64,000 nt of DNA from Nocardia aurantia (GCF_009604425.1 NZ_WEGI01000018.1:1-64000); one strand, 5' to 3'. Positions 16,517-25,393 are shown, counted from the first letter of the stretch. Notes: generated from the letters alone by a model not told the origin. Translations and numbers: made by a program.

Positions 16517-18043
16517 TTACGCGGCCGGGTCGCGCAGTTCGCGCTTCAGCAGCTTGCCGCTCTGATTGCGCGGCAGCGCGCCGGCGAAGCGAATGTGCTT
16601 GGGCACCTTGAACGGTGCGATCAGCGGCCGGAGGTGGTCGATCAATTCCCCGGCGGTGGCGGTGTGCCCGTCGCGCAGCACCACGACCGCGGTGATCGCC
16701 TCCATCCACCGGTCGTCCGGGACGCCGATCACCGCCACCTCGGCCACCGCGGGATGGGTGTAGAGGGCGTCCTCGACCTCGCGGGAGGCGACCAGGATGC
16801 CGCCGGTGTTGATCACGTCCTTGATCCGGTCGACGACGGTGACGAAGCCCTCGGCATCGCGGGTGACCAGATCGCCGGAGTGGAACCAGCCGCCGCGGAA
16901 CGCCTCCGCCGTCGCCGCCGGATCGTCCCAGTAACCCAGGCACAGCTGTGGCGATCGATAGAGGATCTCGCCGGGTTCGCCGGCGCCGACGTCGTTCCCG
17001 TCGACGTCCACCACCCGCGTCTCCACGAAGAACACCGGCCGGCCGCACGAGGCGGGTCGCCGCTCGTGTTCCTCCGGCCGCAGCACCGTGGCCAGCGGGC
17101 CGATCTCCGACTGCCCGAAACAGTTGTAGAACCCCAGATCCGGGAACCGTTCCCGCAGCCGTTCGAGCACGGTGACCGGCATGATCGAGGCGCCGTACTG
17201 CGCCTTGCGCAGCGAGGACAGGTCGCGGGTGTCCAGATCCGGGTGCTGGGACAACGGCACCCACACCGTCGGCGCGAGGAACAGCGACCCGATCCGGTCC
17301 CGCTCGACCCGGCGCAGCACCTCCGCGACGTCCGGGGCCGCCAGCAACCGCACCGTCGCCCCCACCGACAGGTACGGCAGCGCGAACACGTGCATGCCGG
17401 CCGAGTGGTACAGCGGCATCGCGACGAGCGGATCGTCGGCGGCGGTGAAATCCAGTGCGATCACCGAGGAGACGTACTCGTACACCAGCGCCTGGTGGGT
17501 CATCATGGCGCCCTTGGGTTTCGAGGTGGTGCCCGAGGTGTACAGCAGCTGCGCCAGATCGGTGGGCGCGGCCTGCGCGTCGAGCGCGGGAACCGCACCG
17601 GCGGAAGCGATCCCGAGCAGCGACCCGGCGGCGTCGCGCAACGGCAGGACGTGCTCGAGCGCGGTGAGCTCCCCGCGGACCGCCGCGAGCGTCCCCGCCA
17701 GCGCCGGATCCACCAGCGCCGCACGCGCACCCGACTGCCCGATCAGGTAACTCAACTCCGCGCCGGTGAGCGCGTAGTTGATCGGCACGTGCACGAGCCC
17801 CGCCCGCGCGCAGGCGAGGAATCCGATGACGTACGCGTCGGAGTTGGTGCCGTACGCGGCCACCCGATCGCCCGGCCGCAATCCCAGCCCCAGCAACCAC
17901 CCGGCGGCCCGCGAGACCGCGTCGTCCAGCTCCCGATACCCGTGCGTCCGGCCCTCGAACTCCAGCGCCGCGCGATCACCGAACCGCGCCGCGGATCGGC
18001 GCAACACACCGTCAACGGTGTTTCCCGAAACTCTTTCTGCCAC
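16517..18043 (-). CDS. Class I adenylate-forming enzyme (acyl-CoA synthetase/ligase)
   Basis: 508 residues from GTG 18043, with AAGGAAAG just upstream. ANL superfamily: P-loop YTSGTTSKPKG (about residue 155), FYNCFGQSE (A5), SGDLVTRD (A7), DRIKDVINTGG (A8) and the C-terminal catalytic Lys in NQSGKLLKREL. It activates a carboxylic acid as acyl-AMP and transfers it to CoA. The size and NTGG hinge resemble bacterial fatty-acyl or cyclohexane-type CoA ligases. It stands alone between the convergent SRPBCC gene and a GlxA-type regulator whose start is about 1.1 kb upstream. The substrate is unknown. Confidence 0.9.
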   Translation of the reverse strand: MAERVSGNTVDGVLRRSAARFGDRAALEFEGRTHGYRELDDAVSRAAGWLLGLGLRPGDRVAAYGTNSDAYVIGFLACARAGLVHVPINYALTGAELSYLIGQSGARAALVDPALAGTLAAVRGELTALEHVLPLRDAAGSLLGIASAGAVPALDAQAAPTDLAQLLYTSGTTSKPKGAMMTHQALVYEYVSSVIALDFTAADDPLVAMPLYHSAGMHVFALPYLSVGATVRLLAAPDVAEVLRRVERDRIGSLFLAPTVWVPLSQHPDLDTRDLSSLRKAQYGASIMPVTVLERLRERFPDLGFYNCFGQSEIGPLATVLRPEEHERRPASCGRPVFFVETRVVDVDGNDVGAGEPGEILYRSPQLCLGYWDDPAATAEAFRGGWFHSGDLVTRDAEGFVTVVDRIKDVINTGGILVASREVEDALYTHPAVAEVAVIGVPDDRWMEAITAVVVLRDGHTATAGELIDHLRPLIAPFKVPKHIRFAGALPRNQSGKLLKRELRDPAA

Positions 18044-18195
18044 AACACTTTCCTTCTCATCCGGCGCGACCGGCCCGACCGGCGGGCCGTACCGGCCCAC
18101 CCGCGCACCGGATGCCCGCCCCAGCGTATCGATTCCGTGGCCCCGGTCCGCCCGGTTCGCCCGAGTCGGCCGGGCCGCACCGGGTCTCGCGCCGG

Positions 18196-19149
18196 TCAGT
18201 CGACACTCAGCGATCGGAAGGACGAGCGGTAGGACTGCGGGCCGGTGCCGACGATCCGCTTGAACCGATCGCGGAAGGCGGTCGGCGAGCCGAAGCCGAC
18301 CTGACCGGCGATCCGGTCGATCGGATGGTCGGTGGTCTCGAGCAGGTGCTGGGCCCGGCGGATCCGGCTGCGCAGCAACCATTGCAGCGGAGTGGTACCG
18401 GTCTGCTCGCGGAACCGGCGATTGAGGGTACGGGTACTCATGTTCGCCTGGGCCGCAATATCTTCCAGGGTGATTTCGCGAGTCGCGTTGTCCTCCATCC
18501 AGCGCAGCACGGGCTCCAGGACCGAACCCCGCGGCGTGGGCGGCCGGTCGTGGACGATGAACTGCGCCTGTCCCCCTTCACGTTCCAGCGGCACGACCGA
18601 CAGCCGGGCGGCATCGGCCGCCACGGCCGACCCGTGATCGCGCCGAATCATGTACAGGCACAAGTCCAGTCCGGCGGCGGCGCCTGCCGAGGTGAGGAAC
18701 TGTCCGTTGTCCACGTAGAGCACGTCCGGGTCGACGTCGACGGCCGGATGCAGCGCGGCGAGCAGATCCGTCCCCAGCCAGTGGGTGGTCGCCCGCAGCC
18801 CGTCGAGCAACCCGGTCGCGGCGAGGACGAAGGCGCCGGAGCAGATCGAGGCCATCCGCGTACCGGCGGCGGCCGCCTCCCGCAGCGCGGCGAGCACCTC
18901 GCCCGGAATCTCGGCGGTCGGATCCGCGCAGCCCGGCAGGATCACGGTGTCCGCGTCACGCAACGCCTCCAGGCCCCACGGTGGCCGCAACGTGAACGCC
19001 CCGGCATCGACGGTCGGGGTCGCACCGCAGATCCGCACCCGGTAGGCGGGGTGACCATCGGGCAGCCGGGTACGGGCGAACACCTCGATCGGCGTGGACA
19101 GATCGAAGGGGATGACCCGGTCCAGCGCGAGGACGGCCACAGTGTGCAT
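18196..19149 (-). CDS. GlxA-type AraC-family transcriptional regulator (DJ-1/PfpI + AraC HTH)
   Basis: 317 residues. The N-terminal class-I glutamine-amidotransferase-like domain (about 1-180) has a nucleophile elbow ASICSGAF. The C-terminal AraC double HTH (about 215-315) includes ITLEDIAAQANMSTRTLNRRF and FGSPTAFRDRFKRIVGTGP. This domain pair senses small metabolites in the GlxA group. The gene is divergent from a DJ-1/PfpI gene across 190 bp, making that gene, and possibly the acyl-CoA synthetase lying downstream in the same direction, its likely targets. ATG 19149 places the first beta strand at residue 2, consistent with the family. Confidence 0.93.
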   Translation of the reverse strand: MHTVAVLALDRVIPFDLSTPIEVFARTRLPDGHPAYRVRICGATPTVDAGAFTLRPPWGLEALRDADTVILPGCADPTAEIPGEVLAALREAAAAGTRMASICSGAFVLAATGLLDGLRATTHWLGTDLLAALHPAVDVDPDVLYVDNGQFLTSAGAAAGLDLCLYMIRRDHGSAVAADAARLSVVPLEREGGQAQFIVHDRPPTPRGSVLEPVLRWMEDNATREITLEDIAAQANMSTRTLNRRFREQTGTTPLQWLLRSRIRRAQHLLETTDHPIDRIAGQVGFGSPTAFRDRFKRIVGTGPQSYRSSFRSLSVD

Positions 19150-19339
19150 GGCAAGAATCTAGTATTACGCGGACTTCTCGCCAAGTGCCCGAACGCACGG
19201 TTCGGCTCACACGCCCGGTCACGGCATTGGCGAGAACCCGTCGAAAGGTGGCGATCCAGCCGATTCCGGGGAGCGTTCGCGGGCATTAGCGTCGGCGTCG
19301 CAGCCGAAGAGATCACCGCACCGAGAGAGGACCGCCACT

Positions 19340-20008
19340 GTGCTCGCGCAGATCGTGTTGTTCGACGGGTTCGACCCGCTGGATGTCGTCGCCCCCTACG
19401 AGGTACTCGCCGCCGGAGGTGTGACGGCCGGCGGCGCACTGACGGTGGAGTTGGTCTCCGCCGAGGGACCACGGCCGGTACCGAGCGGAATGGGCCTGCT
19501 GTCACTCACCGCGACAGCGACTTTGGACCCGACGCGGGCCGACATGATCGTCGTGCCCGGCGCCGCGGGCAGCCTGCCCACCGGTACCGGAGAGCTGCCA
19601 CCGGACAGCATCCCGGCGATCCTGGCCCGTACCCTCGGCACACCGTTGCCGGCTCTACTCGGACAGGCCCTGGCCCGGCCCGGGACGACCGTGGCCACGG
19701 TCTGCGGCGGTTCGATGGTGCTCGCGATGGCCGGGCTGATCACCGGCCGCCCGGCCACCACCCACCGGCTCGGCCTGGACGGGCTGGCCGCCACCGGCGT
19801 CACCGTGATAGATGCCCGCGTGGTCGACGACGGCGATCTGGTCACCGCGTCGAGTGTCACCTCCGGGCTCGACCTCGGCCTGTATCTGCTGGAGCGAGAA
19901 CTCGGCCCGCGGGTCGCGCACGCCGTGGAGCAGCTGTTCGGTCACGAGCGGCGCGGAACCGCGTGGCGCGCAGCCGATTTCACCACCACAGCGGGAGTCT
20001 CGGCGTGA
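19340..20008 (+). CDS. DJ-1/PfpI family protein (isonitrile hydratase-like)
   Basis: 222 residues from GTG 19340; a GAGAGGACC ribosome-like site lies just upstream. DJ-1/PfpI fold: QIVLFDGFDPLDVVAPYEVL at the N-terminus, the acidic Glu after APYE, and a nucleophile elbow TVCGGSMVLA with the Cys near residue 118, then GRPATTHRLG. The TTH/ATTH and domain layout resemble isonitrile hydratases and related hydrolases, but the substrate is not proven. It is divergent from the GlxA-type regulator and followed 37 bases later by a small membrane protein, probably co-transcribed. Confidence 0.85.
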   Translation: MLAQIVLFDGFDPLDVVAPYEVLAAGGVTAGGALTVELVSAEGPRPVPSGMGLLSLTATATLDPTRADMIVVPGAAGSLPTGTGELPPDSIPAILARTLGTPLPALLGQALARPGTTVATVCGGSMVLAMAGLITGRPATTHRLGLDGLAATGVTVIDARVVDDGDLVTASSVTSGLDLGLYLLERELGPRVAHAVEQLFGHERRGTAWRAADFTTTAGVSA

Positions 20009-20045
20009 CGCCCGCTGGACGGCGCGCATTCCCCGGGGCCGCGCG

Positions 20046-20510
20046 GTGACCAAATTCCTGCTCGCCGTTCACGTTCTGGCCGTCATCCTCGCGATCGGCC
20101 CGGTGACCGTCGCCGCCAGCATGTTTCCCGCCACCGCGCGCCGCGTGGCCGCCGACCCCGCGCGCGACCCGGCCGTACTCGATGTGCTGCACCGGATCTC
20201 TCGCGTCTACGCCATGATCGGCATCGCGGTCCCGGTGTTCGGCATCGCCACCGCAAGCTCCCTAGGCGTACTGACCAGCGCCTGGCTGATCGTCTCGATC
20301 GTGCTGACCACGGCCGCCGCCGCACTACTGGCCCTGCTGATCCTCCCCCGTCAGCAACACATCCTGGCCACACTGCCCGAACTCGAAGTCCCCGTCGCCG
20401 AATGGCGCGCCCCCGCACAATTGGCCATGTTCACCGGCCTGTTCAACCTACTGTGGGCCGCCGTCACCGTACTGATGATCGTCCGTCCCGGCTCGACAAC
20501 CGGGGCATGA
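20046..20510 (+). CDS. DUF2269-like integral membrane protein
   Basis: 154 residues from GTG 20046, about 10% charged residues and four predicted transmembrane helices: residues 2-24 (KFLLAVHVLAVILAIGPVTV), 60-80 (VYAMIGIAVPVFGIATASSL), 84-105 and 130-150. The N-terminal FLLAVHVLAVI...GPV pattern resembles DUF2269 membrane proteins. Its function is unknown. It lies immediately downstream of the DJ-1/PfpI gene with a short gap and so is likely in its operon. Confidence 0.75.
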   Translation: MTKFLLAVHVLAVILAIGPVTVAASMFPATARRVAADPARDPAVLDVLHRISRVYAMIGIAVPVFGIATASSLGVLTSAWLIVSIVLTTAAAALLALLILPRQQHILATLPELEVPVAEWRAPAQLAMFTGLFNLLWAAVTVLMIVRPGSTTGA

Positions 20511-20531
20511 ACGATCAATCCCGTTCGCGCA

Positions 20532-20700
20532 CTGCGCATCGCGACCACAGCGGAGCCGCTCACGCAGTGCCCGCTGGTGATCGACCCGGCCACGGCGCAC
20601 CCGCCTTCGATCGCCACCGCGATCGGTCCGGTACACGGCTGCGCCTATCTGTTCGTCATAGTCCTCACCCTGCGTACGACCCGGACCCGGGCACCCGAGC
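20532..20700 (+). pseudogene. Possible relic of a small DUF3817-like membrane protein gene
   Basis: In the frame that continues past the previous gene's stop, the translation includes ALRIATTAEPLTQCPLVIDP and then ATAIGPVHGCAYLFVIVLTL. From memory this resembles the start and the GPxHGxxYL membrane segment of small DUF3817-type proteins, joined over a missing middle. No start codon with a ribosome site precedes it and the hydrophobic core is broken by TAHPP. After about 20700 the frame loses coding character. This looks like decay by internal deletion, but a chance match is possible. Confidence 0.3.
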
Positions 20701-20795
20701 AACCGCTCTGCGGGTGTTCCTCCGCGCGTCGGCCGACTACACGGCGGGTCGGGTCCGGCAAGCGATACTCGTTCTTCCCCAAGGACGTTGGCCCC

Positions 20796-20933
20796 ATGAA
20801 GTCCTGGTTCACCAAGGGGGCGAAGGAACGCGAAGCGGCAAAGGCGGCGGCCGAGGCGGAACCGGCCACACTCCCGCCGAGTGACCGCACCGGCACCAAC
20901 GGCCCCGCATCTCCGGATATGGGGTCGTTTTGA
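20796..20933 (+). CDS. Very small hypothetical protein (45 aa)
   Basis: 45 codons from ATG 20796 with a weak AAGGA ribosome site 10 bases upstream. Strongly charged at the start (KSWFTKGAKEREAAKAAAEAE), then Pro- and Thr-rich. No domain is recognisable. The N-terminal part could form an amphipathic helix. It precedes a hairpin terminator at 20993-21024, which supports some transcription through this 533-bp stretch, otherwise free of genes. It may simply be spurious. Confidence 0.3.
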   Translation: MKSWFTKGAKEREAAKAAAEAEPATLPPSDRTGTNGPASPDMGSF

Positions 20934-20992
20934 AGTCGGCCCGTGGGCGGCTTGCGAGTTCGTCCCATGTCCACAACCGCCCCGAAACGACG

Positions 20993-21024
20993 AGAGCCGC
21001 CCAGAATCGAATCTGAACGGCTCT
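20993..21024. terminator. Hairpin terminator
   Basis: Arms AGAGCCG (20993-20999) and CGGCTCT (21018-21024) pair around a small inner stem (CAG/CTG), followed on the plus strand by GTTTGT. It sits between the small plus-strand ORF and the end of the minus-strand lipoprotein gene, so it may serve both directions. Confidence 0.55.
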
Positions 21025-21043
21025 GTTTGTGGGTGTGGTGGGG

Positions 21044-21556
21044 TCACCGGCCCCCGGATTGGTTCCGAGCCCGTTCGGCCGTCGTGACGCACGTCTGGAC
21101 CTTCGTGCCGTAATCGTCACCGGCGCTGGCGCTCAACATTTTTCGGCCATCGGGCAACGTCGTCCGCCTGCGCGCATCGCCGGACAGCGAATACACCACC
21201 GCACCCCGAGCGACCCACACGTCGGCGCTGGATGCCTTCGTGGTGCCTTGCATGATGTTCGCGCCGACGTACGTCAGCACCCCACCCGGCGCAGTGACCG
21301 CGTACACATCGGCCAGCGAGTACGACGGGTCCGGGAACGCCGCTGAGATCGTCGCCACCGTGTCGGCCGGGGCCGGTTGGCACCCCGCCGGGATCGGTGC
21401 CGCAGTCGACGGCTGAGGGGCGGGTGTGGTCGTCACGGCGGGCGGGTGCGCCGATGTCGGCAACCGGGTGGCTGTCGGCAATGTCGAGGTCGGAGTGTCG
21501 GCACACCCGGCCACCGCCAAGGCGGCAATGGCTACGAGTACGAATTCGCGAATCAT
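21044..21556 (-). CDS. Putative secreted lipoprotein
   Basis: 170 residues. The N-terminal signal MIREFVLVAIAALAVAGC ends in a lipobox (AVAGC), so the mature protein begins with lipidated Cys18. A Thr/Pro-rich linker (about 20-60) leads to a compact domain of about 100 residues with three Cys. Its pattern (LADVYAVTAPGGVLTYVGANI, then VWVARGAVVYSLSGDA) suggests a beta-rich extracellular domain. No family recognised. ATG 21556 is preceded by AGAAGGAAAG. It overlaps the upstream gene by four bases (ATGA) and is the last of a three-gene minus-strand operon of small proteins. Confidence 0.85.
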   Translation of the reverse strand: MIREFVLVAIAALAVAGCADTPTSTLPTATRLPTSAHPPAVTTTPAPQPSTAAPIPAGCQPAPADTVATISAAFPDPSYSLADVYAVTAPGGVLTYVGANIMQGTTKASSADVWVARGAVVYSLSGDARRRTTLPDGRKMLSASAGDDYGTKVQTCVTTAERARNQSGGR

Positions 21557-21774
21557 GCTTTCCTTCTGTTCGTTACGGGACGTCGCGGCCATTCCGGGCC
21601 GGGCGAGGCCGGCCGAGCGGTCGGGAGCTTGAGCGTCGTGGCGGCGGGTGTGGTGAAGTACTCGAAACTGTGCCGTCCGACCGGGCGGGGAACGGTGCGA
21701 TGCCGACGACGGCCCAGCAAGTAACCGAGCGCGAAAGACACGAGAACCGTTGTCACGAAAAGCATCACGCCCAT
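21553..21774 (-). CDS. Small single-pass membrane protein
   Basis: 73 residues: an N-terminal transmembrane helix (VMLFVTTVLVSFALGYLLG, residues 3-21) followed at once by RRRHR, giving an N-out/C-in arrangement, then a Pro- and Arg-rich cytosolic tail. Function unknown. It overlaps the lipoprotein gene by ATGA and the upstream small gene by 10 bases, so translation is probably coupled through all three. Confidence 0.65.
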   Translation of the reverse strand: MGVMLFVTTVLVSFALGYLLGRRRHRTVPRPVGRHSFEYFTTPAATTLKLPTARPASPGPEWPRRPVTNRRKA

Positions 21775-21950
21775 AGCGACTCGCAGGGCAGTGGGGGCAG
21801 GTCATCGCGGACTTCGTCGTCTACCAGCACGGGAACGCCGAGCCACTCCCCGATGTCGTGCGCGTATTGGATCGCTGCTTGCTTCGGGGCGCAGTAGTCG
21901 AACACGAGCGGCCCGAACTCGATGCGCACATGGCACTGATCGTCTGACAC
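21765..21950 (-). CDS. Small hypothetical protein
   Basis: 61 residues from GTG 21950, which has a GAAAGG ribosome site 8 bases upstream. It reads VSDDQCHVRIEFGPLVFDYC, then APKQAAIQYAHDIGEWLGVP, an alpha/beta-like small acidic protein. First gene of the minus-strand trio and divergent from the DUF6879-XRE operon. Small proteins of this kind often accompany XRE/DUF5753 regulators in actinobacteria, but no function is known to me. Confidence 0.6.
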   Translation of the reverse strand: MSDDQCHVRIEFGPLVFDYCAPKQAAIQYAHDIGEWLGVPVLVDDEVRDDLPPLPCESLWA

Positions 21951-22121
21951 GCCAAAACCTTTCGATTGGCTCTGGACCGGGTGGAGGACATGGCACCCCA
22001 CCCGGTCCATTGCAGACGACGGTATGAACGCGGGCACGAAAATCTGTACTAGATTTCTCCAAATTTCTCGCTGGTACGCTTTCTGTTGACCAGTTTCTAC
22101 TGGTGGCCCACGATCGATCGC
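21951..22121. promoter_or_regulatory. Divergent promoter region of the small-protein and XRE operons
   Basis: 171 bp that turns AT-rich near 22035-22100 (repeated AATTTCT-like words: GATTTCTCC, AAATTTCTCG and CAGTTTCTAC). It separates the minus-strand trio from the plus-strand DUF6879-XRE operon and probably holds both promoters. No perfect palindrome seen. Confidence 0.5.
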
Positions 22122-22493
22122 ATGGAAGAAATTGTGCGAAACACACCGATAGATGACAGCCCGTTGCGCTTAACGTTCCTCGGCAGGAACACTCAAAACG
22201 GCGGGAGCCCAACACTCTTCGGCACGAACCGGGGTACGTACGTCGTGCAGGGCTGGCGAGTGAGCGGCCACGACGACCGAGTGGAGATCCCGCATCGGCT
22301 CCTTGCCCACACCCACCCGGGCACGTGCGTCGGCGCACCGCTGGAGGACACCGGCCGGGGCACGTTCGTCCTGGCGGGTGCACCGGTCACCGATGCCGGG
22401 GCGCTGGCAGAGATGGACACCCCGGACCACGAGACCAGCATCGAAGTTCCTATGGGACAGGAGGTTTGGGTACATGCAACTACTGCAAGGTGA
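22122..22493 (+). CDS. Conserved hypothetical protein of actinobacterial XRE modules
   Basis: 123 residues from ATG 22122. The central block GGSPTLFGTNRGTYVVQGWR and the later DTPDHETSIEVP are, from memory, shared with many actinobacterial proteins encoded just before an XRE/DUF5753 regulator. No catalytic motif or membrane segment. It overlaps the next gene by 20 bases. The probable role is as a partner of the downstream pair in a regulatory module whose output is not established. Confidence 0.75.
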   Translation: MEEIVRNTPIDDSPLRLTFLGRNTQNGGSPTLFGTNRGTYVVQGWRVSGHDDRVEIPHRLLAHTHPGTCVGAPLEDTGRGTFVLAGAPVTDAGALAEMDTPDHETSIEVPMGQEVWVHATTAR

Positions 22494-22992
22494 GGAAATC
22501 GAGGACCTGCTGCGGTCGTGCGAAAGCGGCGCTTACCACCTCGAAGTGCTCGACACGTACGAGACACCCGAGGAAGCGGAACCATTCCGCAAGTTCCTGG
22601 CCGGTGAGCCGGACGACTACGAGTGGGGCGCGGATTGGTGGGCCCTGATTCACGACGTCACCGCGACCGGCCGGGCCGTGCGTCGTGCCCGTATCGTCAC
22701 CGAGCCGCACGTGGACTACACCCGGTGGGGTCTGGTCGTCGCAGACCAGAACATGGCTGTGGGCGAGGAGATCCGGTACCTGCCCCGGCATCTGATCGAT
22801 CCGGCCGAACTGACCACGGACGACTTCTGGCTCATCGATGATCGGACGCTCGCGTTCACCATCTTCGAGCCGTCCGGCCGATACGTCGGTTGGGGCATCA
22901 GTCACGACCCGGTGATAGTCGATCACGCTCGGGTGGTGTGGAACCGTGTGTGGGACAAGGCCGTTCCTCACGCTGAATACATCCGGACGTGA
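22474..22992 (+). CDS. DUF6879 family protein
   Basis: 172 residues from ATG 22474, with GGAGGT ten bases upstream. The pattern fits DUF6879: acidic start, then EPFRKFLAGEP, WWALIHDVTATGRAVRRARIV near residues 50-75, YLPRH and DDFWLIDD. It is a soluble protein, encoded almost always with an XRE/DUF5753 regulator, as here: the start of that regulator overlaps this stop (GTGA). Known association only; the biochemical role of the family is not established. Confidence 0.85.
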   Translation: MQLLQGEEIEDLLRSCESGAYHLEVLDTYETPEEAEPFRKFLAGEPDDYEWGADWWALIHDVTATGRAVRRARIVTEPHVDYTRWGLVVADQNMAVGEEIRYLPRHLIDPAELTTDDFWLIDDRTLAFTIFEPSGRYVGWGISHDPVIVDHARVVWNRVWDKAVPHAEYIRT

Positions 22993-23822
22993 CCACTACC
23001 GCGAAAGAGGCGCGCGAGGCGTTCGGCGAGCGCCTGCGCAACCTTCGTAAGGATGCGGGGCTGACCGGTAGGCAACTGTCCGAGCTTGCCGGTTGGCCGC
23101 CATCGAAGGTCTCGAAGATCGAGTACGGCAGGCAGATGCCGACAGAGGACGACGTGCGCGTGTGGTGTATCCACACCCGCACCGCCAACCAGGTACCCGA
23201 CCTCATCGCGAACCTGCGCAACGTCGAAACGGCTTACGTCGAATGGCGGCGGATGCGATTGCCGCACAGGCAGAAACAGTCGATCGCATCGGAGGCGAAG
23301 ACCAACCTCATGCGGTGGTACGAACCCGTCCTCGTCCCCGGCCTGTTGCAGACCCCGCCGTACGCCGAAGCGATCCTCCGCACGGTGCTCGATTTCTGCG
23401 ACGAACCGGAGACCGACATCGACGCGAGCCTGTCCGCCCGCCTCGAACGCCAACAGGTGTTGTACCGGGGCAACCATCGGTTCTATTTCATCCTCGCCGA
23501 ACAGGTTCTCCACACCCGCGTCGGCACCGCGGACTTGATGATCGAGCAGATGGACCGGTTGCTCACCGCGATGTCGCTCCCTCGCGTCGTGCTGGGCATC
23601 GTGCCGACGGCGCACCGGTACACGGCCCCCACGAACAACTTCATCATGTTCGATGGCCGCATGGTGCAGGTCGAAACCGTCACGGCCGAACTGACTATCA
23701 CGCAACCCAGCGAGATCACGTTGTACGAGAAGGCATTTCACCGCCTCAAGGACCAAGCCGTCCACGGCCAGGATGCCCGCGCGATGATCACGGCCGCGAT
23801 GAACGGCTCAGCGGCCCCGTAA
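22989..23822 (+). CDS. XRE-family HTH regulator with DUF5753 domain
   Basis: 277 residues from GTG 22989. The HTH is at about residues 10-70 (GERLRNLRKDAGLTGRQLSELAG, then PSKVSKIEYGRQMP). The following DUF5753 domain has the typical MRWYEPVLVPGLLQTPPYAE entry and FILAEQVLHTRVGT and VLGIVPT blocks. These regulators are abundant in Streptomyces and Nocardia and are often paired with DUF397 or DUF6879 partners. It is translationally coupled to DUF6879. It stands next to the low-GC nuclease operon, which converges on it, but coding direction gives no evidence that it controls that operon. Confidence 0.93.
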   Translation: MTTTAKEAREAFGERLRNLRKDAGLTGRQLSELAGWPPSKVSKIEYGRQMPTEDDVRVWCIHTRTANQVPDLIANLRNVETAYVEWRRMRLPHRQKQSIASEAKTNLMRWYEPVLVPGLLQTPPYAEAILRTVLDFCDEPETDIDASLSARLERQQVLYRGNHRFYFILAEQVLHTRVGTADLMIEQMDRLLTAMSLPRVVLGIVPTAHRYTAPTNNFIMFDGRMVQVETVTAELTITQPSEITLYEKAFHRLKDQAVHGQDARAMITAAMNGSAAP

Positions 23823-23926
23823 CGGGCTGGGTATGGTCCGGACGCCACGGACGCCATCCGGCCCGAATAGCCGTCACGGGCGAAATAGCCCCCTCTCCGG
23901 TGCCGAACCGTCCGCACTGGCCGTGG

Positions 23927-25393
23927 TCAGTTCGAATCGTCGTTTGAATTGTGGGTCACGCGCCCAGAATCTTCGATACTAGGTATCTCGAATGGACCGA
24001 GAACGGTCGCTAACACGTCCTGCTGCGCGGTGGTGAGATCAGCCGTCATCGACCAGGCTATCCAGATCAGCCTGGAGACTTCCACCCGGGCAGTCGGACC
24101 CCCAAATGCAGCATTGCCTAAAAAGTCAACCGTAACCGGCTTGGATCCAGATGCCAGTGCCATTGCCCGATTAGCCACAGCATCAGGTCCAAGTAATCTG
24201 TCGAACGACATAACCGATTCGTCACCAGCGATATCGGCATTCTCTGCCGACCCATAAGTGACTGTCCGACCGTCACCGACCAACTCAACAGAAGTAACTG
24301 GGGTGCCTGATCGCTTAGACCGGCTAAGCAACTGTCGCGGCGACGGCCTTACACCGGAATCTTCGGCTCGCTTCCGCGGGAGTTGGTCAACTCTTTGCCC
24401 GACCCAAGCCTGTCGCCCAAGTCCACGGAGTGAAAGATTTCCATCCTCGACTTGCCAGATAAAAGGGTCACTGACCTGATCAGCGCGAACGGTATTCTCA
24501 ACACGACAGGCTCGAGTCACAAGATGGGACAGCGCCGCCGATATTATAAACTGCAAAGCAGGCTGCTCTCCAACCAAATTCAGGCTAGAAAATGATTCCA
24601 TCGAGACACTTCGCCCAACCCGAATCCAGAATGCTTCAAGCGCCTGTGGCACAGTGCCAAGCAATGATGCCAACCTCTCCGATGAGAGGCGAAGGCCGAT
24701 ATTTCGATTCTCCCCCGGAAAGTCGACCGGCGTGCCACCCGATGCAATCCACATAGTCTCCATGATTGACGTCATCTCGGTCGCCACACCATGGTCCAGA
24801 ACCTCGCTTATCACGCTCAGGGCCATTGCTGTCGATGCACGATCAGCTTCAAGTGCTCCAGCAAACCCACGACTGATAATTGCAGCAGTGTTATCAGCGG
24901 TCTCCTCCCTCAGAAGGCCCCGACCACCCCGCAGAATTGATGACGGGAGCAGCGTAGCGCCTGGGGCAGATGACTGCACTATTAGCCGCTCGAATGCTCC
25001 AACTTCTGTCACCAATGTCTCGGACGCATGCGCTGTTTCGGAAAGTTCGCCAAATCCCGAGCCGTCTACAGCTACGTTTTGACCCACCAGTTCGGATAGA
25101 TACACAAACATGGGGTGAGTGGATGCATGCTCCTTAACATCCATTTCAATCTTGATGGGATTTTGGGTCGGCCGAAGGTAGACTTTTCTCGTTGCACTCG
25201 TTCCGCGCGATGGCCACTCCAAAACGAGATCGGGAACGTAGGAATGATTGAAATATTCAGTCCTCACGACAGCCACGGTCGGATCAGCCTCAACCAGGGC
25301 ATCGCTGATTATTTCCTTAACTCGACGAACCGACTCGTCGCCATCCTCGATCAAGAAGGCACTGTTCAGCTTCACGGTTGCTTCCGAAGTCAC
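23927..25393 (-). CDS. Unknown 488-aa protein, partner of predicted nuclease
   Basis: 488 residues, soluble, no family recognised. GC content and third-position GC are visibly lower than in the flanking genes, suggesting acquisition. The N-terminal segment (about 35-75) has VPDLVLEWP followed by RKVYLRPT, an arrangement like two strands of a PD-(D/E)xK fold in which the E-x-K position reads L-R-P, so it could be an inactive nuclease-like domain. The middle (about 150-320) is helical with repeated Leu/Ala patterns, and the last 90 residues include VTVDFLGNAAFGGPTARVEVSRLIWIAW. The ATG overlaps the stop of the upstream nuclease gene (ATGA at 25390-25393). Convergent with the XRE gene. A two-gene defence-type system is plausible but unproven. 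Confidence 0.75.
   Translation of the reverse strand: MTSEATVKLNSAFLIEDGDESVRRVKEIISDALVEADPTVAVVRTEYFNHSYVPDLVLEWPSRGTSATRKVYLRPTQNPIKIEMDVKEHASTHPMFVYLSELVGQNVAVDGSGFGELSETAHASETLVTEVGAFERLIVQSSAPGATLLPSSILRGGRGLLREETADNTAAIISRGFAGALEADRASTAMALSVISEVLDHGVATEMTSIMETMWIASGGTPVDFPGENRNIGLRLSSERLASLLGTVPQALEAFWIRVGRSVSMESFSSLNLVGEQPALQFIISAALSHLVTRACRVENTVRADQVSDPFIWQVEDGNLSLRGLGRQAWVGQRVDQLPRKRAEDSGVRPSPRQLLSRSKRSGTPVTSVELVGDGRTVTYGSAENADIAGDESVMSFDRLLGPDAVANRAMALASGSKPVTVDFLGNAAFGGPTARVEVSRLIWIAWSMTADLTTAQQDVLATVLGPFEIPSIEDSGRVTHNSNDDSN

Noticed and set aside
20990..21030. tRNA-like 3' half or phage attachment site (GAATCGAATC loop)
   Set aside because: The apparent T-arm has only a 3-bp stem and no acceptor stem or anticodon arm exists around it; it is better explained as a terminator hairpin.
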